Assembly (NCBI RefSeq): GCF_004216535.1
Contig: NZ_SGWX01000001.1
Location: forward strand, 3,596,001-3,660,000
DNA from: Xylanimonas ulmi
GTDB taxonomy: Bacteria; Actinomycetota; Actinomycetes; Actinomycetales; Cellulomonadaceae
Direction of reading: 5' to 3'
DNA length: 64,000 nucleotides
The position numbers and the translations under genes were made by a program. Under the pieces are notes generated by a model. It was not told the origin of the DNA. It was given only the letters and a program-made list of their open reading frames with translations, and did not search any database. Positions 44,974 through 53,923 of the stretch are shown in pieces. Each line of letters begins with the position of its first letter. The first letter of the stretch is position 1.

Positions 44974-45819
44974 TCAGAGACTCAGGGCCGGGGTGTCGAC
45001 CCTCTCCTCGATCCAGGCGAGGACGGCGTCGGCCACCTCGCCCCAGCCGTGGTCGATCGTGAGCGAGTGCCCGCGATCGACCTCCAGCAGGTCTGTGGGC
45101 GCGCTGGACGCGCGCCGGTGCAGGCGCGCCGTCGTGCGGGTGATCGACGGCGGCACGGTGCGGTCGCGCAGCCCGGCCACGAGCAGCAGCGGGCCGCGCT
45201 GTGCGTCGAAGTCGACGCGCGCGGGCGAGCGGGGCAGCAGGTTGGTGGCCGCGTCCTCGAACAGCGGGCGCCCCGGCGAGGGGATGGCCCAGCGCTCGAA
45301 CAGCTCGTCCGACTCGGCGGGCGGCAGCGCGTTGCCGAACCCGTAGCGGAACTCCGCACGCGTCAACGCCACGGTGCCCGACCAGTGGGCCGGTCTGCGC
45401 AACGCGACCGAGGCCACCCGCAGCGCCGAGAGCGGCAGCGCGACGACGCCGCGCACCGGCGCCGCGTCGATCGCGACCGCGGCGCGCGCGTGCCCCTCGG
45501 CGAGCATGCGCTGCGCTACGAGCCCGCCGAACGAGTGGCCCACGACGACGGGCCGTGAGCCCAGCGACGCCGCGACGGCCGCGAGGTGGTCGACCACCGA
45601 GTCGATGCCGTGGCCGCCGCCGCGGGCGGGCTCGGCGCGCGCCTGCGCGACCGTCGCCGCCTCGTCGGGCCAGCGGGGTGCGACGACGACGCGGCCGGCC
45701 GCCGTGAGCCGCTCGACCCACGGCCCCCAGGAGTCGGCGTGCAGCCACAGGCCGTGCACGAGCAGCACGGGGGCTCGCCCGTCCGGCGTGGGCGCGTGGT
45801 TCACGGTCGCATCGCTCAT
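44974..45819 (-). CDS. Alpha/beta hydrolase
   Basis: A 281-aa hydrolase. LLVHGLWLHADSWGPW is the oxyanion region and VVGHSFGGLVAQRML holds the nucleophile Ser. The acid may lie in LLLVAGLRDRTVP and the His in EVDRGHSLTID. No signal peptide. It lies between the large LuxR regulator and the chloroperoxidase-like hydrolase on the same strand, with 40-50 bp gaps, so the three may be one operon under the regulator. Confidence 0.85.
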   Translation of the reverse strand: MSDATVNHAPTPDGRAPVLLVHGLWLHADSWGPWVERLTAAGRVVVAPRWPDEAATVAQARAEPARGGGHGIDSVVDHLAAVAASLGSRPVVVGHSFGGLVAQRMLAEGHARAAVAIDAAPVRGVVALPLSALRVASVALRRPAHWSGTVALTRAEFRYGFGNALPPAESDELFERWAIPSPGRPLFEDAATNLLPRSPARVDFDAQRGPLLLVAGLRDRTVPPSITRTTARLHRRASSAPTDLLEVDRGHSLTIDHGWGEVADAVLAWIEERVDTPALSL

Positions 45820-45859
45820 GCGGCCAGCGTGCGCCGCGGGCGCGTGCCCGCGGCATCCG

Positions 45860-48802
45860 TCAGATGACTGGTCGTGCGTCGCCGACGACGTCGCGCAACT
45901 GGGCGCGTGAGGTCACGCCGAGCCTCGGGAACACCTGGTACAGGTGGAAGCCGACCGTGCGCGGCGAGAGGAACAGCCGCTCGCCGATCTGCCGGTTGGT
46001 CAGGCCCGCCGCGGCGAGCAGCACGATCTGGCGCTGCTGCGCCGACAGGGTCGCGAGCCCCGGGACCCCGCCACGGTCGGGCGCGCCCGCCGCCCGCACT
46101 CCCGCGGCCCGCAGCTCGCCGACCGCCCACGCGGCGTAGGGGCGCGCCCCGAGCCGTGCGAACGTCTCGGCCGCCCGGGACAGGTCCTCGCGGGCTTCCA
46201 CGACGCGCCGCCGACGGCGCAGCCACGCGCCGCGGTCGGCGAGCGCGCGGGCGCGCTCGAAGGGCCACTCACCGCCGCGCGGCTGGGTCAGCGCGCTGGC
46301 GAATAGCGCCTCGGCCGCGTCGTCATCGGCGGCCACCAGCGCCTGCGCGTGCGCGGCCAACAGGTGGAGGCGCGGAGACGAGCCCGGCCCGACGGCGTCG
46401 CGCAGCGTGTGCGCGGCCGCGCGGGCCTCGGCGTTGCGTCCGGTGCGCAGCGCGCACGTGACCAGGTCGACCAACGCGTACAGCGACAGGTGCGGGTGGG
46501 CCGGGGCGCCGTCGTCGAGCACCAGGCGCAGCACCTGGTGCGCCCGCTCCCAGTCGCCCTCGCTCGCGGCCGCGACGCCGAGCGCCCACCGGGCGCGGAC
46601 GCCCACCACGCGCGTGGCGTCCGGGTCGATCCCGACGAGCGCGGCGGCCGCCAGGTCGCGAGCCTCAGGTTCACCGCGCAGCGCCGCCAGGTGCGCGAGC
46701 GCGCCCTGCGAGGCCAGGCCCACGGTCTCGTTGCCCGTCGCGCTCGCGACACGCCGGGCCTCCTCGAGGCGCGCCCACGCCTCGTCCCACCGCCCGGCCT
46801 CCAACAGTGCGGCCCCATAGGTGTCGAGCACCAGCGCGTTGACGCCCTCGTGGTCCGGTCCGTCGAGCTTGCGCAGGTAGGCCGCCATGAGGTCGCAGGC
46901 CCGCGCCGTGTCGTCGATGACCCACGCGGCGCCCGACAGGCCGTTGAGCGCGATGTGGTCGAGCCCGTCCGGGTTGCCGTCGACGGCGTCGAGCAGGCGA
47001 TCGATCGCGGCGCTCGTCACGGTCGCGTGCGCCGTCGGGTCGCACGCGGCGCGCGCCCACAGCAGTTGGGGGTGGTCGCTCGGGTCCCAGCCGGCGAGCG
47101 CCTCGCGCACGCGCGCGGTCAGGGCGGGGTCGCCCGACAGGTACGCGGCGACGGCGGCCGGGGCGATCGCGGCGCCCGCGGCGTCGGCCGTGCCGGCCGC
47201 GCCGGGGGCGCCGGAGGCGTGGGCCGGGTCGGGGTCGGCGGCGCCGTCCGGCCCGCCGCCGTGCGCGCCGCCGTGCGCGCTGTCGTGCCCGCTGTCGTGC
47301 TCGCTGTCGCCGCGGCCGTCGGGAGGGGCGCCGGGACCGCCGGGCCCGGCGGCGCTGGTCGGGGTGGGCGGCGCCAGCGTCCCCAGGAGCAGTGTCACCG
47401 CCTCGGCGTGCCGCGGTGTGCCCGTCAGCGCCCAGCCGGTCAGCCCGTCGACGGCGGCGCGTCGTGCGGGGGAGGCGAGCGCCCGAGCCCGCTCCATGAG
47501 CTCCAGCACCCAGGGACCCTGACCCGCGTACAGCGCGCACCAGCCCGCGTGCAGCAGGCGCTCGACGGCGACGTCGGGGTCGGGGGTCAGACCCGCGGCG
47601 CGTTCGAGCGCCCGGCCCGCCGACGACCAGCCGCCGCGCAGCCGGGCGCGCTCGGCGGTCGCGTCGAGCAGCGCGGCGGCCTCCTCGTCGGGCCCCACGG
47701 CGGCCGCGGCCACGTGCCAGGCGTGCCGGTCGGCGTCGTGACGCACCAACTGGGCCAGCTCACGGTGCGCGGCCGTGCGGCGGGCGAGCGTCGCCGCCCC
47801 GTAGACCGCCGAGCGCACGAGCGGGTGCCGGAACTCGACCGCCGGCGCGCCGCCACCCGCCGCCGTCAGGCGCACCAGTCCCGCGCGCTCGGCGGGCTCC
47901 CAGTCCTCCAACCGCGTGTGGGCGGCGAGGACGGCGCTCAGGTCGGCGGCGCCGGCGGCGGCGGCCAGCAGCAGCAGGTCGCGGGTCGCGGGCGGCAGCG
48001 TCTGCGTGCGGTCGGTGAAGGCGCGTTCGAGCCGGGCGGTCAGCGGCGCCGGGGCCGCGTCGTCGACCGGCAGGCGGGCGTCGGCCCGCGCGAGCTCGAC
48101 CAGCGCGAGCGGGTTGCCCTCGGCGTGCCGCAGCACGCGCCGTCGCCGCTCGCCGCGGGGTGGGGTGGGCTGGGCGTCGACGAGGGCGGCGGCCGCCCCG
48201 GGCTCCAGGGGGCCGAGGTGGAGCGTGGTCAGGTGCCGGGTGTCGCGGCCCGTGGGCCGCGAGCCCAGCAGCAGCGCGACCGGCTCGCCGTCGAGCCGTG
48301 TGGCGACGAAGTCGAGCACCCGCGCGCTCGCCGGGTCGACCCAGTGCAGGTCGTCGACGACGGCGAGCACGCGCCGGTCGTCGCGCGCGAGGTCCGACAG
48401 CAGGGTCAGGACGCCGATCGCGAGGCGCAGCGGGTCTGGCACGGCTGAGTCAGGCACGGCCGGGTCGGGCGACGTCACGGCGAGGCCGAAGGCCGCCCGG
48501 AGCGCGGCGGCCTGCGCGCCGGGCAGGGCGTCGACGCCGTCGAGCGCCGGGCGCAGCAGGCGGTGCAGCGCGGCGTGGTCCGCGTCCTGCTCGTGCGCGG
48601 TGCCGCGGGCCACGAGCACGGCCTGGCCCTCAGCGCGCGCCCGCTCGACCGCGTGGGTCAGCAGCGTCGTCTTGCCCGTGCCCGCGTCCCCGAGCACCAG
48701 GAGGGCCGCAGGGCCGCGGCCCGCGACGACGTCGTCGACGCGGGCGAGCTCGTCGTCGCGTCCGAGGACGCCAGCGCCAGCCACCGCCCCAGCATGACGC
48801 AC
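45860..48802 (-). CDS. Large ATP-binding LuxR-family regulator (LAL/MalT-like)
   Basis: A 980-aa STAND-type regulator. The N-terminal NTPase has Walker A LGDAGTGKTTLL (about 38-48) and Walker B VLAVVDDLHWVDP. A long helical-repeat (TPR-like) middle follows. The C-terminal LuxR helix-turn-helix contains LSAQQRQIVLLAAAGLTNRQIGERLFLSPRTVGFHL (about 910-945). A Gly, Ala, Pro, His and Asp-rich stretch (about 475-540), with GHDSAHGGAHGG, interrupts the middle. These proteins integrate ATP and an inducer and usually act on neighbouring genes; here the two hydrolase genes downstream are candidates. Confidence 0.92.
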   Translation of the reverse strand: MRHAGAVAGAGVLGRDDELARVDDVVAGRGPAALLVLGDAGTGKTTLLTHAVERARAEGQAVLVARGTAHEQDADHAALHRLLRPALDGVDALPGAQAAALRAAFGLAVTSPDPAVPDSAVPDPLRLAIGVLTLLSDLARDDRRVLAVVDDLHWVDPASARVLDFVATRLDGEPVALLLGSRPTGRDTRHLTTLHLGPLEPGAAAALVDAQPTPPRGERRRRVLRHAEGNPLALVELARADARLPVDDAAPAPLTARLERAFTDRTQTLPPATRDLLLLAAAAGAADLSAVLAAHTRLEDWEPAERAGLVRLTAAGGGAPAVEFRHPLVRSAVYGAATLARRTAAHRELAQLVRHDADRHAWHVAAAAVGPDEEAAALLDATAERARLRGGWSSAGRALERAAGLTPDPDVAVERLLHAGWCALYAGQGPWVLELMERARALASPARRAAVDGLTGWALTGTPRHAEAVTLLLGTLAPPTPTSAAGPGGPGAPPDGRGDSEHDSGHDSAHGGAHGGGPDGAADPDPAHASGAPGAAGTADAAGAAIAPAAVAAYLSGDPALTARVREALAGWDPSDHPQLLWARAACDPTAHATVTSAAIDRLLDAVDGNPDGLDHIALNGLSGAAWVIDDTARACDLMAAYLRKLDGPDHEGVNALVLDTYGAALLEAGRWDEAWARLEEARRVASATGNETVGLASQGALAHLAALRGEPEARDLAAAALVGIDPDATRVVGVRARWALGVAAASEGDWERAHQVLRLVLDDGAPAHPHLSLYALVDLVTCALRTGRNAEARAAAHTLRDAVGPGSSPRLHLLAAHAQALVAADDDAAEALFASALTQPRGGEWPFERARALADRGAWLRRRRRVVEAREDLSRAAETFARLGARPYAAWAVGELRAAGVRAAGAPDRGGVPGLATLSAQQRQIVLLAAAGLTNRQIGERLFLSPRTVGFHLYQVFPRLGVTSRAQLRDVVGDARPVI

Positions 48803-48863
48803 CCACCTGTGTGCCGCGTCACAACCCGAGGGCGTGGCGAGCGTGCGAGGGGCCCTGCGGGGA

Positions 48864-48890
48864 GGCCCTGCGGGGGAGGCCCGCAGGGCC
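48864..48890. terminator. Terminator after pckG
   Basis: GGCCCTGCGGG (48864-48874) pairs with CCCGCAGGGCC (48880-48890) around GGAGG. GGCCCTGCGG is also directly repeated at 48851-48860. It lies 6 nt past the pckG stop on the minus strand. Confidence 0.7.
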
Positions 48891-48896
48891 AGCCCG

Positions 48897-50777
48897 TCAG
48901 GCCGTGGCCTGGGCGCTCGTCAGGCGCCGGCGCAGGCTCGCGAGCTGGTCGCGCAGACGCTGCGGCACGCGGTCGCCGAAGACGGCGAAGAACTCCTCGG
49001 TCAGATCGGCCTCGCGCAGCCATGGCTCGGGCTGGACGTCGAGCAGCGCCGCCAGGTCCGCCTCGGGGACGTCGAGGCCAGTGACGTCGAGTGCGCCGGG
49101 GGCCGGGACCAGGCCGACGGGCGAGGCCGCGGCGCCCTCGGCGACGCCGGAGCCCGCGGCGCGGCCGCGCTCGACCTGGTCGGCGATCCACGCCACCACG
49201 CGCGAGTTCTCGCCGAAGCCGGGCCACAGATAGCGCCCGTCGGCGCCCTTGCGGAACCAGTTGACCTGGAAGATGTGCGGGCGGCGGGCCGGGTCGAGCC
49301 CGTCGCCGACGGCGAGCCAGTGTGCCCAGTGGTCGGCCATCATGTAGCCGCAGAACGGCATCATGGCGAAGGGGTCGCGGCGCAGCTCGCCCACGGCGCC
49401 CTCGGCGGCCGCGGTGCGCTCGGAGCTGATGGTCGCCCCGAGGAACACGCCGTGGTCCCAGCTCAGCGCGTGCGTCACGAGCGGCACGTTGGTCGCGCGC
49501 CGCCCACCGAACACGATGGCGTCGACCGGCACGCCGGCCGGGTCGTCCCAGTCGGGCGCGATCGTCGGGCACTGCGCGGCCGCGACCGTGAAGCGCGCGT
49601 TGGGGTGCGCGGCCGGGCGGCCCGCGGCGCCGTCGTCGGGCGTCCAGTCCTGGCCGGTCCAGTCGATCAGATGCGCGGGCGCCTGCGGGGTCAGGCCCTC
49701 CCACCACACGTCGCCGTCGTCGGTCAGGGCCACGTTGGTGAAGATGACGTCGTGGCCGAGCGTCGCGATGGCCGTGGGGTTGGTGTCGACGCCGGTGCCG
49801 GGCGCCACGCCGAAGAACCCGGCCTCGGGGTTGATGGCGCGCAGGGCGCCGTCGTCGTCGGGGCGCATCCACACGATGTCGTCGCCGAGCGTCTCGACCT
49901 CCCATCCCGGCAGCGTGGGGCGCAGCATCGCGAGGTTGGTCTTGCCGCACGCGCTGGGGAACGCCGCGGCCAGGTGGTAGCGCCGGCCCTGGGGGGAGGT
50001 GACGCGCACCAGCAGCATGTGCTCGGCGAGCCAGCCCTCGTCGCGGGCCATGACCGAGGCGATGCGCAGCGCGAAGCACTTCTTGCCCAGCAGCGCGTTG
50101 CCGCCGTAGCCCGAGCCGTAGGACCAGATCTCGCGCGACTCGGGGAACTGGACGATGTACTTGGTGTCGTCGCACGGCCACGGGACGTCCTGCTCGTCCG
50201 GCGCCAGGGGCGCGCCGACGCTGTGCACCGCGGGAACCCACTGCTGGCCCGCGTCGATGAGCCGGAGCACCTGGGTCGACACGCGCGTCATGACGTGCAT
50301 CGAGACCACGACGTAGGGCGAGTCGGTGATCTCGACGCCCACCTGGGAGATGGGACCGCCGAGGGGGCCCATCGAGAACGGCACGACGTACATGGTGCGT
50401 CCGCGCATCGACCCGGCGAAGACCTCGCGCAGCTCGGCGCCCATGGCCGCGGGCGAGCGCCAGTTGTTGGTCGGGCCCGCGTCCTGCTCGCGCTCGGAGC
50501 AGATGAACGTGCGCGCCTCGACGCGCGCGACGTCGGACGGGTGCGAGCGGGCGAGGTAGGACCGGGGGCGCTTGGCCTCGTCAAGTTTGATGAGTGTGCC
50601 GGAGGCGACCATCTCGTCGAGCAGCCGCCGCTTCTCCGCCGCCGATCCGTCGCACCACACGATGGCGTCGGGGAGCGTGAGCGCGGCGACCTGCGCGACC
50701 CAGGCTTCGACCGATCCGTCGGCCGGGGCGACCACGGCCTGGGCGCGGGTGGGGACGGGTGCGGTGCTCGTCGGCAT
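48897..50777 (-). CDS. pckG: Phosphoenolpyruvate carboxykinase (GTP)
   Basis: GTP-dependent PEPCK converting oxaloacetate to PEP, the first committed step of gluconeogenesis, in the cytosol; 626 aa, near the typical 600-620. The signature segment [13 protein letters not shown] holds the hyper-reactive Cys and P-loop Lys, [10 protein letters not shown] is kinase motif 2, and [14 protein letters not shown] is also family-specific. ATG 50777 has GAGGAGAA 5-6 nt upstream; the longer upstream frame is unlikely. It is divergent from a ScfR/RamB-like regulator, and a palindrome between them suggests shared control of carbon metabolism. Confidence 0.97.
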   Translation of the reverse strand: MPTSTAPVPTRAQAVVAPADGSVEAWVAQVAALTLPDAIVWCDGSAAEKRRLLDEMVASGTLIKLDEAKRPRSYLARSHPSDVARVEARTFICSEREQDAGPTNNWRSPAAMGAELREVFAGSMRGRTMYVVPFSMGPLGGPISQVGVEITDSPYVVVSMHVMTRVSTQVLRLIDAGQQWVPAVHSVGAPLAPDEQDVPWPCDDTKYIVQFPESREIWSYGSGYGGNALLGKKCFALRIASVMARDEGWLAEHMLLVRVTSPQGRRYHLAAAFPSACGKTNLAMLRPTLPGWEVETLGDDIVWMRPDDDGALRAINPEAGFFGVAPGTGVDTNPTAIATLGHDVIFTNVALTDDGDVWWEGLTPQAPAHLIDWTGQDWTPDDGAAGRPAAHPNARFTVAAAQCPTIAPDWDDPAGVPVDAIVFGGRRATNVPLVTHALSWDHGVFLGATISSERTAAAEGAVGELRRDPFAMMPFCGYMMADHWAHWLAVGDGLDPARRPHIFQVNWFRKGADGRYLWPGFGENSRVVAWIADQVERGRAAGSGVAEGAAASPVGLVPAPGALDVTGLDVPEADLAALLDVQPEPWLREADLTEEFFAVFGDRVPQRLRDQLASLRRRLTSAQATA

Positions 50778-50851
50778 GGGGTTCTCCTCGTTTCTGGCCG
50801 GACACCCTCGACGATTCCGCAATCAGCGCCCCATTTGCCAGCATTCGAGGT

Positions 50852-50873
50852 GTCAAGAACGCAGGTTCTTGAC
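50852..50873. promoter_or_regulatory. Palindromic operator in the pckG/XRE divergent region
   Basis: GTCAAGAAC-GCAG-GTTCTTGAC, 9-bp exact arms. It ends 1 nt before the TAGCGT -10 box of the XRE gene and lies about 75-95 nt upstream of the pckG start, so a bound regulator could control both directions. Confidence 0.65.
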
Positions 50874-50874
50874 G

Positions 50875-50880
50875 TAGCGT
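50875..50880 (+). promoter_or_regulatory. Candidate -10 box of the leaderless XRE regulator gene
   Basis: TAGCGT ends 7 nt before ATG 50888. The GAAGGG between them is too close to the ATG to act as a ribosome binding site. Confidence 0.45.
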
Positions 50881-50887
50881 GAAGGGC

Positions 50888-52372
50888 ATGGCTTCCGACG
50901 ACGCCGCGCCCGACCTCCTCACGCTCGGCCGCCGCGTGCGTCACCTGCGCACTCGCCGCGGGCTGACGCTCGACGCGCTCGGCTCCGCCGTCGGATGCGG
51001 GCCGTCACTGCTGTCGCTCATCGAGAACGGGCGGCGCGAGCCGCGCCTGTCGCTGCTGCGCGCGCTCGCCGACGCGCTGGGCGTCGACGTCGCCGACCTG
51101 CTCGCCCCCGAGGCGCCCGACCGGCGCTCGGCGCTCGAGATCGAGCTCGAGCGCGCCCAGCGCGGGCCGCTGTTCGACGCGCTCGCCCTGCCCGTCGTCA
51201 AGCCCTCCCAGCGCCTGCCGATGCCCGTGCTCGAACAGCTCGTGGGCCTGCACGCCGAGCTCACGCGCCGCGAGAAGGCCGCGATCGCCACGCCCGAGGA
51301 GGCCCGCCGCGCCAACACGGAGCTGCGTCTGGAGCGGCAGGCCCGCGGCAACTACTTCCCCGAGATCGAGGTGGTCGCCGAGCAGATGATCACGCAGGCC
51401 GGCTACGTGGGCGGCGGCGCGGTGACGCACCGCAGCGTCGCGCGCCTGGCGCAGTCATTGGGCTTCGAGATCCTCTACGTCACCGACCTGCCGCGCTCGG
51501 CGCGCACCGTGACCGACCTCAAGCACGGGCGCATCTACCTGCCGCAGGCCTCGACACCGGGGGGCCACGGCCTGCGCTCGCTCGCGCTGCAGGCCGTCGC
51601 GCACCGCGTGCTGGGCCATGAGCGCCCACGCTCCTACGCCGAGTTCCTGCGCCAGCGGGTCGAGATCACCTACTTCGCCTCGGCGTGCCTGGTGCCGCGC
51701 ACTGCCGCCGTCGACTACCTGCGGGCGCGCAAGCGCGAGCGGGACCTCGCCGTCGAGGACTTCCGCGACGCGTTCGGCGTCACCCACGAGGCCGCGGCGA
51801 TGCGCCTGACCAACCTCGCCACCTCACACCTCGACATGCCGCTGCACTTCCTGCGCATCGGCGCCGACGGCGCCCTGTTCCGCGGCTACTCCAACGACGG
51901 CATGCCGTTCCCGCAGGACGTCACGGGCGCCATCGAGGGCCAGCTCGTGTGCCGCAAGTGGGCCGCGCGCGCGGCGTTCGAGCGCCGCGACCGGGCGACC
52001 GAGTACTACCAGTACACCGACACGCCCGCCGGGACGTACTGGGGCTCGGTGCAGATGGGAGCGAGCGGGCCCGTGCCGCCCGACGGCTTCGGCTCAGGCG
52101 CCTTCTCGATCACCGTGGGCGTGCCCTACGCGCACGCCAAGTGGTTCCGCGGGCGTGACACGCGCCTGCGCCGCGTGTCGACCTGCCCCGACCCCGCGTG
52201 CTGCCAGCTCCCGCCCGCCGACCTCGCCGAGCGCTGGGCCGCCAGCTCGTGGCCCAGCGCGCGCATCCACCAGCAGGTGCTCACCGCACTGCCGCGCGGC
52301 GCCTTCCCCGGCGTCGACGACGCCGAGCTGTACGCGTTCCTCGACCGGCACGCGCCGCTGGAGGACGGCTGA
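50888..52372 (+). CDS. XRE-family regulator with IrrE-like domain (ScfR/RamB-like)
   Basis: A 494-aa short-chain-fatty-acid-type regulator. The N-terminal helix-turn-helix is LGRRVRHLRTRRGLTLDALGSAVGCGPSLLSLIENGRREP. A central IrrE/ImmA-like region follows (ARGNYFPEIEVVAEQMI; AVAHRVLGHERPRSYAEFLRQRVEITYFASACLVP). The C-terminal domain has Cys residues in TCPDPACCQLPPADLAERWA. The group includes RamB of Corynebacterium, which controls acetate and glyoxylate genes. Its place opposite pckG fits control of gluconeogenic or acetate metabolism. ATG 50888 is chosen over GTG 50879 because of the TAGCGT box. Confidence 0.9.
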   Translation: MASDDAAPDLLTLGRRVRHLRTRRGLTLDALGSAVGCGPSLLSLIENGRREPRLSLLRALADALGVDVADLLAPEAPDRRSALEIELERAQRGPLFDALALPVVKPSQRLPMPVLEQLVGLHAELTRREKAAIATPEEARRANTELRLERQARGNYFPEIEVVAEQMITQAGYVGGGAVTHRSVARLAQSLGFEILYVTDLPRSARTVTDLKHGRIYLPQASTPGGHGLRSLALQAVAHRVLGHERPRSYAEFLRQRVEITYFASACLVPRTAAVDYLRARKRERDLAVEDFRDAFGVTHEAAAMRLTNLATSHLDMPLHFLRIGADGALFRGYSNDGMPFPQDVTGAIEGQLVCRKWAARAAFERRDRATEYYQYTDTPAGTYWGSVQMGASGPVPPDGFGSGAFSITVGVPYAHAKWFRGRDTRLRRVSTCPDPACCQLPPADLAERWAASSWPSARIHQQVLTALPRGAFPGVDDAELYAFLDRHAPLEDG

Positions 52373-52382
52373 GCGAGGGGCC

Positions 52383-53387
52383 TCACCCGCCCCGGACGGC
52401 GTCGCTGGGGGGCGCCACTGCGCGGTCGTCCGACGGGGGCGCGTGCCGCTCGGCCAGGTCCGCGGCGAGCTGACGGATGCGTTCGCGTGCAGACGGCGGG
52501 GTGAGCACCTCGATGTGGTCGCCGAACTGGAGGAGTTGGCGCACCGCCTCGACGTCCCGGTAGCGGACGACGACGGTGCACCACCCCCGCTCGGCGTCGC
52601 GGACCTCGTGGAGGCGGGCGCCGAGGATGCGCCGCGCGAGGTCGAGTCGGCTCTCGCGCAGACGCGCGGTCACGCTCACCTGACCTGAGGTCTCGGTGCG
52701 CTCCCGCAACGCCGCCCACACGGTCCGCAGGCTCTGGCCTGGGCGGATTGCGGCCGGCGCGTCGAGCGGCTCGTAGTCCGAGAGCCGTTCCAGGGCGAAC
52801 AGCCGGCCGGCGCCCTGGTCGTCGGCGATGAGGTACCAGCGGCCCGACTTCGCCACGAGCCCGTACGGGTCGACGACCCGCGTGGACGCCCGCCCCTCGG
52901 CGCTGCGCCGGTACTGGATGCGCAGCCGGCGTCGATGACGCAGCGCCTGGGCGAGTTCAGCGACGTCCACGCCCGCCGTCGGACCCGTCAGCCACGCGCT
53001 GCTGTCCACCACGACCAGGTCGGCCAACCGCAAGAGGTTCGCGCTCCCGGGCGCCGCCTGGCGGGCGGCGATCTTGCCCACGGCCCTCTCGTGCGCCGCG
53101 CTCAGCCCGAGGCGCTCCAACGGCTCGCCGTCCAAACCGGCGACGGACAACGCCTCCAGCTCGCCGGGCTCAAGGTGGGCGGCGTCGAACCGCGCGCCGG
53201 GGAGCAGGACGATCCCGCCGTTGCGCCCCCGCTCCGCGTACACCGGCACACCGGCGATCGAGAGCGCCTCGACATCTCGCAGCACCGTGCGCCGGGAGAC
53301 CTCCAGGCGCTCGGCGAGTTCGGTGGTGGTCATGCGCTGGCGCGTCTGCAAGAGCAACAGCATGCGCAACAACCTCGCGGCCTTCAT
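52383..53387 (-). CDS. YafY/WYL-domain transcriptional regulator
   Basis: A 334-aa regulator with an N-terminal DeoR-type helix-turn-helix (MTTTELAERLEVSRRTVLRDVEALSIAGVPVYAERGRNGG) and a C-terminal WYL sensor domain (GRWYLIADDQGAGRLFALERLSDYEPL). ATG 53387 is used; TTG 53396 is an alternative. Divergent from a small VOC-family protein across about 106 bp that contains GACAG-GTT-CTGTC. This regulator-VOC pairing is frequent in actinobacteria, and it probably represses the VOC gene. The WYL ligand is unknown. Its stop is 10 nt from the end of the convergent XRE gene. Confidence 0.9.
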   Translation of the reverse strand: MKAARLLRMLLLLQTRQRMTTTELAERLEVSRRTVLRDVEALSIAGVPVYAERGRNGGIVLLPGARFDAAHLEPGELEALSVAGLDGEPLERLGLSAAHERAVGKIAARQAAPGSANLLRLADLVVVDSSAWLTGPTAGVDVAELAQALRHRRRLRIQYRRSAEGRASTRVVDPYGLVAKSGRWYLIADDQGAGRLFALERLSDYEPLDAPAAIRPGQSLRTVWAALRERTETSGQVSVTARLRESRLDLARRILGARLHEVRDAERGWCTVVVRYRDVEAVRQLLQFGDHIEVLTPPSARERIRQLAADLAERHAPPSDDRAVAPPSDAVRGG

Positions 53388-53412
53388 GGTGAGCAACTCT
53401 CGCAGAAAAGGT

Positions 53413-53425
53413 GACAGGTTCTGTC
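53413..53425. promoter_or_regulatory. Operator-like palindrome GACAG-GTT-CTGTC
   Basis: Exact 5-bp arms around GTT, 25 nt before the WYL regulator start and 68 nt before the VOC gene start. A likely WYL regulator binding site. Confidence 0.55.
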
Positions 53426-53493
53426 GTGATTCGGGGGTCTGCTGACCTGGCGAGAACCCGTCAACAACAACCCGTCAACCCCAGGAGCCCTCC

Positions 53494-53859
53494 GTGCCCA
53501 CACCCAACCTGTTCCTGACCTGCGTCCGCGACGCCGAGGCGGCCACCGCCTTCTACAGCAGCCTGTTCGAGGTCGAGCCGACCTTCACCAGCCCCCGCTA
53601 CGTGGCCTTCGACGTGGCCCCAGGTGTCGCGTTCGCGTTGTGGACCGGCCGCAGCGAGCACGCCGTGGCGAGCACCCCGCGCACGAGCGAGGTCGGGCTG
53701 ATGGTGCCCGGTCCGGCGTCCGCGGTGGACGAGATCTTCACGAGGTGGGTCGCCCAGGGCGCCCAGGTCGTGCAGGAGCCGTACGACGACGTCTTCGGCC
53801 GCACCTTTGTGGTCGCGGACCCGGACGGCAATCTCATCCGGGTCTCCCCGACCGACTGA
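53494..53859 (+). CDS. VOC-family (glyoxalase/bleomycin-resistance-like) protein
   Basis: A 121-aa vicinal-oxygen-chelate protein with two beta-alpha-beta-beta-beta modules. LTCVRDAEAATAFYSSLF starts the first and GRTFVVADPDGNLIRVSP ends the second, the latter typical of PhnB/glyoxalase-like proteins. AGGAG lies 8 nt before GTG 53494. Possible metal-site residues are not conclusive, so it might be an enzyme or a binding protein for a toxic compound. It is divergent from and probably controlled by the WYL regulator. Confidence 0.87.
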   Translation: MPTPNLFLTCVRDAEAATAFYSSLFEVEPTFTSPRYVAFDVAPGVAFALWTGRSEHAVASTPRTSEVGLMVPGPASAVDEIFTRWVAQGAQVVQEPYDDVFGRTFVVADPDGNLIRVSPTD

Positions 53860-53883
53860 CCCGATCAGCCGCCCTTCCCCGCG

Positions 53884-53922
53884 GTCAGCCCGTCTGGTCA
53901 GCCTGTCTGGTCAGCCTGTCTG
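53884..53922. repeat. Three tandem 13-bp repeats, GTCAGCCYGTCTG
   Basis: Three adjacent units (53884-53896, 53897-53909, 53910-53922), differing at one position, with a partial fourth running into the stop codon of the M1 peptidase gene. They lie between convergent genes. No open frame crosses them usefully. Confidence 0.8.
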
Positions 53923-53923
53923 G

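Noticed and set aside
50831-50856. TTGACA on the minus strand as a pckG -35 box
   Set aside because: The hexamer is present, but the sequence 17 nt further on (TGGGGC) is not a -10 box, and the hexamer is part of the palindrome.
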